Assembly (NCBI RefSeq): GCF_029945965.1
Contig: NZ_JAQSDO010000012.1
Location: 161,263-225,262, forward strand
Reading direction: 5' to 3'
From: Thermomonas sp.
Lineage (GTDB): Bacteria > Pseudomonadota > Gammaproteobacteria > Xanthomonadales > Xanthomonadaceae
Length of the DNA stretch: 64,000 bases
The notes below the pieces were generated by a model. It was not told the DNA's origin. It was given only the letters and a program-made list of their open reading frames with translations, and did no database searches. Positions 57,591 through 64,000 of the stretch are shown piece by piece. Position 1 is the stretch's first letter; each line of letters opens with the position of its first letter. Position numbers and translations under genes: made by a program.

Positions 57591-58814
57591 TCACAGCCGA
57601 TGACTCAGGTCGCCAACCAGGAACGCCGCGCCCAGTTCAACGCCACGCTGGAAGCCGATCGCCTGGAAACGTTCGCCCATCTCGTTTGGCAGGGTGAGTT
57701 GCTTGACCTGCGTACGCAGCGCATGGCGGGCGATATCGTCGGCAGTACGCGATTCGGCCAGCGCGAGATTTTCCTGCAGTCGATTGCCGATCAGGAAACT
57801 GGCCTGTGAGCAGTAGCCGACGAAATCAAAACCGGTGCCGGTGCCGGCCTCGGCCAACGCGGTGAAATCCACCGATGCAGTGATGTCCTGCAAACCGGGA
57901 TATGCGTGCACGTCGCCGACCAGATGATGCTGGCGGAACGCGCGCAAGGTGCCATCACTGCGTTGCGGTTGGTAGTACTCACTGCGCGCATAGCCGTAGT
58001 CGATCAACAGCATCGCGCCATCTTTCAGCCCACCCATCACAGCCTGCAACCAGTAGGGCAATTGTGCCAACACCTCGCTGCGATAGCCCTCGGCGAAAGG
58101 CTCCGGCAGCTGGCGTTCGACGTGCCGCACTGCGGCGGCCAGCATCGGGTCGGCCGGGCGATCGGAGCGGACAAACCTCCCTTCACCATCCAGTGCCACG
58201 TGTTCCTCGAACACCTCGCCATCGCGGATCACGAAGCGTGGCGTGGGCAGTGCATCGATCACTTCGTTGGCGAACAGCACGCCATTCCACGGCTCATCCG
58301 GGGGGCCGTCCAGCCACGCCACCAGCTCGAACAGCAATGGCGGCAAGCGCTGATGCAATCGCTCGCGCTGACGTTCTCGCAGGTCGGCGCTCGGTTCCAG
58401 GATCGCGTAGCGTGCAGGCAGTGCGTCATTCGCCAACAACTTCGCCAATGCGATTTCCGCGAATGCTCCGCTGCCACCGCCGATCTCGACAAACTCCGCA
58501 TCCGGCCCGAGTTGCTGCAACACCGGCGTCACCGCATCGGCCACACATGCGGCGAACAAGGGCGAGAGCTCCGGCGCGGTCACGAAATCGCCGGCCGGCC
58601 CGAACTTCATCGCACCGGCGCTGTAGTAGCCGAGGCCCGGTGCATACAGCGCCATCTCCATGAATTTCCAGAACGGCAGGCTGCCGCCGGCAGCGATGAT
58701 CTGTTCCTGGATGCGTGCGCGCAGGTGCTCGCTGTGGGCCAGCGCGTCGGCGTCTGGTTGTCGTAGCGAGAGTTGTGGCGCGAGTCGTGGCATGGATGGA
58801 CGTGGCGTGGTCAT
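57591..58814 (-). CDS. SAM-dependent methyltransferase, MidA/COG1565 family
   Basis: A 407-residue class I methyltransferase of the MidA (NDUFAF7) family, whose eukaryotic member methylates an arginine of a complex I subunit. The SAM-binding loop is FVEIGGGSGAFAEI; other family blocks are GGSLPFWKFMEMALYAPGLGYYSAGAMKFGPAGDFVTAPELSPLF, WNGVLFANEVIDALPT and MLLIDYGYARSEYYQPQRSDGTLRAFRQH. Bacterial targets are unproven. It is divergent from the pteridine reductase gene 41 bp away. Confidence 0.92.
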   Translation of the reverse strand: MTTPRPSMPRLAPQLSLRQPDADALAHSEHLRARIQEQIIAAGGSLPFWKFMEMALYAPGLGYYSAGAMKFGPAGDFVTAPELSPLFAACVADAVTPVLQQLGPDAEFVEIGGGSGAFAEIALAKLLANDALPARYAILEPSADLRERQRERLHQRLPPLLFELVAWLDGPPDEPWNGVLFANEVIDALPTPRFVIRDGEVFEEHVALDGEGRFVRSDRPADPMLAAAVRHVERQLPEPFAEGYRSEVLAQLPYWLQAVMGGLKDGAMLLIDYGYARSEYYQPQRSDGTLRAFRQHHLVGDVHAYPGLQDITASVDFTALAEAGTGTGFDFVGYCSQASFLIGNRLQENLALAESRTADDIARHALRTQVKQLTLPNEMGERFQAIGFQRGVELGAAFLVGDLSHRL

Positions 58815-58855
58815 GATTCAATGGCGTTCGACAAGTGCGCAGGATACCGCCACCC

Positions 58856-59608
58856 ATGACCGGGCCCGCCGCAACATCCATCAAGGTCGCACTGATCACC
58901 GGCGCCGCCCGCCGCATCGGTGCGGCGATTGCACGGCGCCTGCATGCCGATGGCTACAACCTCGCACTGCACTACCGCTCATCAAAAACCGAGATGGATG
59001 CCTTGCTGGCGGAGCTGAATGTCGCGCGCCCGGACAGCGCGATCGCCTTGCAAGCCGACCTGGCCCAGTTCGACCTCTTGCCAGAACTCGTTGCAAAAAC
59101 GGTGGGACATTTCGGCCGGCTGGATGCACTCATCAATAACGCATCAGGCTTTTATCCCACGCCAATAGGCACCGCTACGCCAGCGCAGTGGGACGATCTG
59201 TTCGCCAGCAATGCGCGTGCGCCATTTTTCCTTGCACAAGCAGCCGCACCGCACCTGCGCGCCGCGCGAGGCGGCATCGTCAATCTTGGTGACATCCACG
59301 GTGAAAAGCCGCTCGCGGACCACCCGATTTATTGCATGGCCAAGGCCGCACTGTTGATGCTGAGCAAATCGCTGGCACTCGAGCTCGCGCCGGAAGTGCG
59401 GGTCAATGCGATCGCCCCCGGCGCGATCCTGTGGCCTGACCATCACACCGATGAAGCCGCGCAGGCCGCGATCCTGGCGCGGCAGCCACTGCCGCGCCTG
59501 GGTTCAACGGAGGAGATCGCTGCCGCCGTGTCGTGGCTACTGAACGATGCCAGTTACGTGACCGGTCAGACCCTGCACGTTGATGGCGGACGCACGCTGG
59601 CGTCCTGA
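58856..59608 (+). CDS. Pteridine reductase (short-chain dehydrogenase)
   Basis: A 250-residue NADPH-dependent SDR enzyme that probably reduces dihydrobiopterin or dihydrofolate, PTR1-like. The cofactor motif TGAARRIGAAIARRLH carries the Arg typical of NADPH-preferring pteridine reductases. Active-site parts are NNASGFYPTPIG, LGDIHGEKPLADHPIYCMAKAAL (Asp, then Tyr and Lys) and NAIAPGAILWP. The ATG at 58856 is chosen over a GTG at 58835 that has no ribosome-binding site. FolK and FolB genes lie within 4 kb, which supports a folate or pterin role. Confidence 0.9.
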   Translation: MTGPAATSIKVALITGAARRIGAAIARRLHADGYNLALHYRSSKTEMDALLAELNVARPDSAIALQADLAQFDLLPELVAKTVGHFGRLDALINNASGFYPTPIGTATPAQWDDLFASNARAPFFLAQAAAPHLRAARGGIVNLGDIHGEKPLADHPIYCMAKAALLMLSKSLALELAPEVRVNAIAPGAILWPDHHTDEAAQAAILARQPLPRLGSTEEIAAAVSWLLNDASYVTGQTLHVDGGRTLAS

Positions 59609-59667
59609 ACCCTCACTTAGCTTCGCCGCAGTCACTTGGCGACGCGAATCACGAGAGCGCATGACGC

Positions 59668-60510
59668 TCACATCTTGCGCTGGAACGCATCCTGCAACAG
59701 CATTCCGTCGAAACCCTGCGGCGTGTCACCGGCAACGGCATAGCGATACAGGGCAGCCGAATAGATGCCCGACAGCGCCGACTGCACCAGCGCGGTCACG
59801 ATCACCGCCAGCACCACGCCCACGCTCATCGCAACCGCCAATGCGGTCAAACCCTAGCTGGCCAGGAACACCACGATGCCGCCACCGACCAGCATCAGCG
59901 CGACGTTGAACAAGCCCAGTACCAGCCCGATGCCACCGTTGCCGATGATGTTCTCGCCCCAGGTCTGCTTGAGCAGGCTGGCGCTTTCCTTGACCGCATC
60001 GATCGGGCCGACCTCGCGCGCCACCAGTACCGGCACCGTCAGGAAGGTCGCCGCAGTCCAGGCCACACCGATGAAACCGATCACGATCCGGCCCAGGAAA
60101 CCGGCACGCTCCTCGAACGCACGCAGGATCAGGCCGACCGTCGCCGCGATCGCCGCGTAGCCCAGGATCTGCTTCCACTTGCCGCGCGCGATGCGCAGGC
60201 CATCCGAGACAGTCGGATCGCCGCCGTCCAGGCGGATCATCGCCGCTCCGACCAGCGCCGAGTTGAAGAAGAAAATCACGAAGTACTGCACCAGATAGAA
60301 GGCGAAGCCCCACACATACAGCTCGATCGAGCGGCGACCGTCTTCGAGGTGGTCGAACAGTCCAAGGCCGAACATGGGCAGCACGAATGTCGCTGCGACC
60401 ATGATGGCGGCGATCGACGCAACCAGCGGGAACACCAGCAGTTCCTTGTCCGTACGGAGCACCTGGAAACTGGTCTTGGTCAGTGCCCAGCTGCGTTGGA
60501 ATCTACCCAT
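59668..60510 (-). pseudogene. DUF6159-like membrane protein gene with in-frame TAG
   Basis: The frame runs 281 codons from MGRFQRSWALTKTSFQVLRTDKELLVFP to YRYAVAGDTPQGFDGMLLQDAFQRKM, with six or so membrane helices, matching the DUF6159 family in length and both ends. An amber codon at 59854-59856 interrupts it after FLAS; the same frame then continues (GLTALAVAMSVGVVL) to a normal end. The sequence on both sides still looks like one protein, so the lesion is recent, a sequencing error, or is read through. Without it the last two helices are lost. Function of the family is unknown. Confidence 0.85.
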
Positions 60511-60569
60511 GGTCGTTCTCCGGTGGCGGTTGCGTGGATTGTAGGGAATGACGCGTCGAATAAGGCCTG

Positions 60570-61094
60570 TCAGGCCGGAATTCTGCTTGTATCGCCCTGC
60601 TGCGCCCAGCGCGGATCGTCATGTTCTGGATGCGCCTTCCAAAGCTGCGCCAGCGTACGGCCGCTGCGCGGGTCGACCAGCCTTGGCGCGAGATCGACCA
60701 GTGGCTTGAGCACGAAAGCATCCCGCAGTTCATCGCGCGGGATCTGCAGATGACCCGAACCCTCAAGGATCAGGTCGTCATAGAACACGATGTCGATATC
60801 GAGTGGCCGGTTGCCGAATCGCGGTCCGCTACGATCGCGTCCGTACGCATCCTCCAACGCATGCAACCAGTCGTTCAATGCCTGCGGATCGAGGTCGCTG
60901 TCGATCCCGGCGGCGGCATTGAGGAAATCCGGCCCGTCGAATCCGACCGCAGCCGTGCGATACAACGCCGACACCACCACGTTGTCGTATCGCGCATGCA
61001 ACGCCGAAATTGCCGCGCGCAGGTTGGCCTCTGGCGCGATGTTGCTGCCCAAGCTGAGCCAGGCGCGGCCTGTCGATTTCGGAAAATGGGTCAT
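60570..61094 (-). CDS. folK: 2-amino-4-hydroxy-6-hydroxymethyldihydropteridine pyrophosphokinase
   Basis: HPPK, transferring pyrophosphate from ATP to the pterin in folate synthesis. The 174-residue product has the signature RFGNRPLDIDIVFYDD and the start motif AWLSLGSNIAPEANLRAAISAL. The ATG at 61092-61094 gives the family start; palindromic element D begins two bases upstream, so the native ribosome-binding site has been replaced by CCCCCTTTTCC. Expression may then depend on the upstream channel gene or on a weak site. Related genes nearby are folB and a pteridine reductase. Confidence 0.95.
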   Translation of the reverse strand: MTHFPKSTGRAWLSLGSNIAPEANLRAAISALHARYDNVVVSALYRTAAVGFDGPDFLNAAAGIDSDLDPQALNDWLHALEDAYGRDRSGPRFGNRPLDIDIVFYDDLILEGSGHLQIPRDELRDAFVLKPLVDLAPRLVDPRSGRTLAQLWKAHPEHDDPRWAQQGDTSRIPA

Positions 61095-61095
61095 G

Positions 61096-61179
61096 GAAAA
61101 GGGGGCAGAGTGACTACCTGCCGACCATCTCAACTCACTCGTGAATCCTGGTCAGGAAACTTCACTCTGACCCCTTTTC
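61096..61179. repeat. REPIN/MITE-like palindromic element, copy D
   Basis: An 84-bp element with 18-bp arms (61096-61113 and 61162-61179) that differ at one base. It shares inner sequence with copy B (GGTCAGGAAACTTCACTCTG). Its right arm encodes the last residues and the stop codon of the mechanosensitive channel; its left arm lies against the folK start codon. Confidence 0.9.
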
Positions 61180-62430
61180 AATGCCGGCAGGCTGCGGGCG
61201 CTTCAGTACCCCGGCCAGGTCCGCACCAGTCGGCTGCTGGAACAGACGCAGCCCGAACTCGGGCAGGATCGCCAACAGGTGGTCGAACAGGTCGGCCTGA
61301 ATGCCTTCGTAATCACCCCAGTCCGTGGTGTCGGCAAAGCAGTACACCTCCATCGGCAACCCGGTCGGCCCTGGTGCCAGCTGCCGCACCATCAGCGTCT
61401 TGTCCGCTGTGATCAGCGGATTGGCCTGCAGGTAGGCGGTGACGTAGGCGCGGAAGCTGCCCAGGTTGGTCAGACGCCGGGTATTGACCGGCTGTTTCGC
61501 GGCGTCGCCAAGCTTGCCGTTCCAGTCCAGCAGCTCCTCGTGCTTGTGGTGCAGGTACTTGTCCAGCAAGGCAAACCCGGACAGCCGCGCGCGTGTCTCC
61601 TCGTCGAGGAACCGCACCGAGGCCTGGTCGATATAAAATGACCGCTTGATCCGCCGACCACCGGAATCGCTCATCCCGCGCCAGTTGATGAAACTGTCCG
61701 AGACCAGCCGATATGTCGGCACCGTGACAATAGTCTTGTCGAAGTTCTGCACCCGCACCGTGTTGAGCGCGATGTCGACGACATCGCCGTCCACGCCCAG
61801 CGACGGCATCGTGATCCAGTCGCCGACGCGCAACAGATCGTTCGAAGCGATCTGCACGCTGGCAACCAGCGACAGGATGGTGTCCTTGAACACCAGCATC
61901 AGCACCGCGCCCAACGCGCCCAGGCCAGACAACAACAACAGCGGTGAACGCCCGATCAACACTGCGACCACCACGATCGCCGCCAGCAGGAAGACCAGCA
62001 GCTTGCCCAGCTGCACGTAGCCCTTGATCGGTCGCCCGTGGGTGTCGTACTGGCGCTCGTAAATATCGTTTGCCGCCGACAGGAACCGGCTGATCCCGCG
62101 CGCGACGAAAAACACGATCAGTACGATCAGCACCTTGCGCAGCAGGCCCACCGCATCGTCAGGCAGGGCCGGGATCGCAGCGATGCCCAGGTACACCACG
62201 ATCACCGGCGCCAAATGCGACACCTGGCGCAACACGCCGCGTGCGATCAGGGCATCGTCCCAATGCGTGGTGGTCGCCTCGACCATGCGATGCACAAGCC
62301 GTGGCAACAGCTTGTGGCTCAGCCAGCCAACCAGCAGCGCGAGCAGCAACAGGCCACCCAGCACTATCCAAGACTGCATGGCGCTGTCGCCTGCGAAAGT
62401 GTTCCTGAATTCCTGCAGAAAATCCGGCAT
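61162..62430 (-). CDS. MscS-family mechanosensitive channel, YbdG-like
   Basis: A 422-residue inner-membrane channel with five hydrophobic segments and an MscS core. The pore helix is LLLLSGLGALGAVLMLVFKDTILSLVASVQIASNDLLRVGDWI, followed by the beta domain GVDGDVVDIALNTVRVQNFDKTIVTVPTYRLVSDSFINWRGM, as in YbdG. It would open on hypo-osmotic shock. The last five codons and the stop (EKGSE then TGA) fall in palindromic element D, so the native C-terminus has been replaced or extended. The tail is probably dispensable. Confidence 0.93.
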   Translation of the reverse strand: MPDFLQEFRNTFAGDSAMQSWIVLGGLLLLALLVGWLSHKLLPRLVHRMVEATTTHWDDALIARGVLRQVSHLAPVIVVYLGIAAIPALPDDAVGLLRKVLIVLIVFFVARGISRFLSAANDIYERQYDTHGRPIKGYVQLGKLLVFLLAAIVVVAVLIGRSPLLLLSGLGALGAVLMLVFKDTILSLVASVQIASNDLLRVGDWITMPSLGVDGDVVDIALNTVRVQNFDKTIVTVPTYRLVSDSFINWRGMSDSGGRRIKRSFYIDQASVRFLDEETRARLSGFALLDKYLHHKHEELLDWNGKLGDAAKQPVNTRRLTNLGSFRAYVTAYLQANPLITADKTLMVRQLAPGPTGLPMEVYCFADTTDWGDYEGIQADLFDHLLAILPEFGLRLFQQPTGADLAGVLKRPQPAGIEKGSE

Positions 62431-62439
62431 CCGCGGATT

Positions 62440-62841
62440 CTAACGGATGCGGTCAGTCGGCCTTGTCTTGACCAGCGCGTCCTCACCACAGCGCGCGCGC
62501 TCGATGATCACGCCTACCGCACGCGCACCGCGCACTGCACCGGGCTTGCTGAGCTTGAGTCGGACTTTCGACACCTCGAACTCATCGAGGATGATCTGTG
62601 CGCAGCGCTCGGCCAATGTTTCCACCAGGCCAAACGAGGATTGCGAAACAAATTCGATCAGACGCTTGCTGACGTCCTTGTAGTTCAGGGTCAGGGCGAT
62701 GTCGTCAGCCGCAGCCGGAACACGGTTGTCGAACGCCATTTCGATATCGAACACCAGCGGTTGGCGAATCCGTCGCTCCCAATCGTAGATCCCGATCAGC
62801 GTGTCGATCTGCAGCCCTTCGATGAAGACGTAGTCAGTCAT
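62440..62841 (-). CDS. folB: Dihydroneopterin aldolase
   Basis: Cleaves 7,8-dihydroneopterin to 6-hydroxymethyl-dihydropterin, the substrate of FolK. The 133-residue product has the family start DYVFIEGLQIDTLIGIYDWERRIRQPLVFDIEM with the catalytic Glu/Tyr region, NYKDVSKRLIEFV and LVETLAERCAQIILDEF. The ATG at 62839-62841 is chosen for this fit; a longer open frame upstream has unrelated sequence. It precedes the channel gene by 9 bp on the same strand. Confidence 0.94.
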   Translation of the reverse strand: MTDYVFIEGLQIDTLIGIYDWERRIRQPLVFDIEMAFDNRVPAAADDIALTLNYKDVSKRLIEFVSQSSFGLVETLAERCAQIILDEFEVSKVRLKLSKPGAVRGARAVGVIIERARCGEDALVKTRPTDRIR

Positions 62842-62971
62842 GGCAACAGGATAAACGAGGGATCGACAATGAGTGATGCGGCAAGACCGTCGGGTATTCG
62901 CGTAGCGGCATTTCGAGCCGCGTAGCGAGTGCCCGGCGGTAGGCGCCGCATCAGCCCGCGAAAAACAAAAA

Positions 62972-63997
62972 TCACAACGCCGGCAGCGTCGCCATGTCCC
63001 AACGCGGAGTGACATGCACCACGGCATCGTCATGCTGGCCGGCCTCAAGCCGCAACGCGCCGGCGAACGCGATCATCGCGCCGTTGTCGGTGCACAGCGC
63101 CGGACGTGGGAAGCAGGCGCGGCCGCCACGCTGGGCCGCCATTGCGTGGAGGCGCTCGCGCAGGCGCTTGTTGGCGCCCACGCCACCGGCTACCACCAAG
63201 GTATTGCAGCCAGCCGCGTCCAGCGCGCGTTCGCATTTGATCGCCAGCGTATCCACCACCGCATCCTCGAACCCGCGGGCGATGTCGGCGCGGGTTGTGT
63301 CGGACTTGTCGGAATCACGCCAGGCCAGCAGCACCTGCGTTTTCAGCCCGCTGAAACTGAAATCCAGCCCCGGCCGCTTGGTCATCGGTCGCGAGAACTT
63401 GAACACGCCCGGCGTGCCGGTTTCGGCCAGGCGCGCCAGCTGCGGCCCACCCGGATACGGCAGGCCCATGAGTTTTGCGGTCTTGTCGAAAGCCTCGCCA
63501 GCGGCATCGTCCAGGGTTTCGCCGAGCAGTCGATAGCTGCCGATGGTGTCCACTGCCACCAGCTGTGTGTGGCCGCCGGAGACCAGCAGGGCCACGAACG
63601 GCGCATCGGGAGGGTCGTCCTCCATCAGAGGTGCCAGTAGGTGGCCTTCCATGTGGTGCACGCCGATCGCCGGCAGGTCCAGCGCCCATGCCAGCGAGCG
63701 CGCCACCCCGGCGCCGACCAGCAACGCCCCGACCAAGCCCGGTCCGGCCGTATAGGCCACACCGTCCAGCTCATCCACGCCCAGCCCGGCCTCGGCCAGG
63801 GTCTGCCGGATCAGTGGCAGCAGCTTGCGCACATGATCTCGGCTGGCCAGTTCCGGCACCACCCCGCCGTATTCGGCATGCAGGGCGATCTGGCTGTACA
63901 GCGCATGCGCGCGCAACCCAGCCGCACCGCCAATGGCGGTGTCGTAGACAGCAACCCCGGTTTCGTCGCAGGAGGACTCGATTCCAAGCACTTTCAT
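62972..63997 (-). CDS. tsaD: tRNA N6-adenosine threonylcarbamoyltransferase
   Basis: Transfers threonylcarbamoyl to A37 of tRNAs that read ANN codons, with TsaB and TsaE. The 341-residue product is complete, starting three bases before the window edge. It opens [19 protein letters not shown] and carries the metal-binding HMEGH, a conserved SGGHTQLV loop, [16 protein letters not shown] and [16 protein letters not shown]. The gene is normally followed in this order by rpsU on the other strand, which is outside the window. Confidence 0.97.
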   Translation of the reverse strand: MKVLGIESSCDETGVAVYDTAIGGAAGLRAHALYSQIALHAEYGGVVPELASRDHVRKLLPLIRQTLAEAGLGVDELDGVAYTAGPGLVGALLVGAGVARSLAWALDLPAIGVHHMEGHLLAPLMEDDPPDAPFVALLVSGGHTQLVAVDTIGSYRLLGETLDDAAGEAFDKTAKLMGLPYPGGPQLARLAETGTPGVFKFSRPMTKRPGLDFSFSGLKTQVLLAWRDSDKSDTTRADIARGFEDAVVDTLAIKCERALDAAGCNTLVVAGGVGANKRLRERLHAMAAQRGGRACFPRPALCTDNGAMIAFAGALRLEAGQHDDAVVHVTPRWDMATLPAL

Positions 63998-64000
63998 GCC

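Noticed and set aside
61095-61133. Longer N-terminus for FolK
   Set aside because: The added residues come from repeat element D; the HPPK family start fits the ATG at 61092-61094.

Overview
The window is high-GC, densely packed gammaproteobacterial DNA. Its gene content points to the Xanthomonadaceae/Lysobacteraceae (Lysobacter, Luteimonas, Thermomonas type): a plant-type GshA, a glutaredoxin–IscA-like–rhodanese fusion, homodimeric AceE, an AlaA-type aminotransferase, and pteridine reductase close to FolK and FolB. The genus is an inference. I see no rRNA, tRNA, CRISPR array, phage or complete insertion sequence.

Layout. 1–9.8 kb: a cut-off DUF6090 protein, a GAF–GGDEF cyclase, a 64-residue hypothetical, Tag glycosylase, an ABC exporter pair, a serine hydrolase, two integral membrane proteins and an esterase. 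9.8–10.8 kb: an AT-richer single-gene EVE–HNH nuclease, probably modification-dependent restriction. 10.8–19.1 kb: a DUF2306 protein divergent from a membrane-anchored AraC regulator, aceE, then a BlaI/M56 signalling pair with an S41 peptidase; blaI and the peptidase are each preceded by the same near-palindromic operator.

19.1–25.5 kb is the most notable region. Nine same-strand genes form two stacked bufferin (MNIO-modified metallophore) systems: bufA1-bufB-bufC-doxX-sigma-anti-sigma, then bufA2-bufB-bufC. Both precursor genes are preceded by the same ECF-like promoter (GTAACTATT, 16–17 nt, CGAA/CGTA). The second precursor has an exact duplication of its six-cysteine core. The linked ECF sigma factor and NrsF-type membrane anti-sigma factor probably switch on both halves.

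25.6–64 kb is mainly housekeeping: malic enzyme, RsgA, AlaA, M1 aminopeptidase, the glutaredoxin fusion, AMP nucleosidase, two amidohydrolases (one apparently lacking its metal ligands), DegV, glutathione-dependent formaldehyde detoxification (fghA, adhC), Ppc, GshA, EngB, cytochrome c4, two DsbA-like proteins, Slt, Cca, MidA, pteridine reductase, FolK, a YbdG-like channel, FolB and TsaD. A DUF6159-like gene is broken by an in-frame TAG and a TPR gene survives only as a C-terminal scrap.

Four copies of an 83–90 bp palindromic REPIN/MITE-like element (arms ending GGGGTCAGAG...CTCTGACCCC) are scattered through 25–61 kb. One supplies the start of an SGNH hydrolase; another supplies the stop codon of the mechanosensitive channel and lies against the folK start codon.
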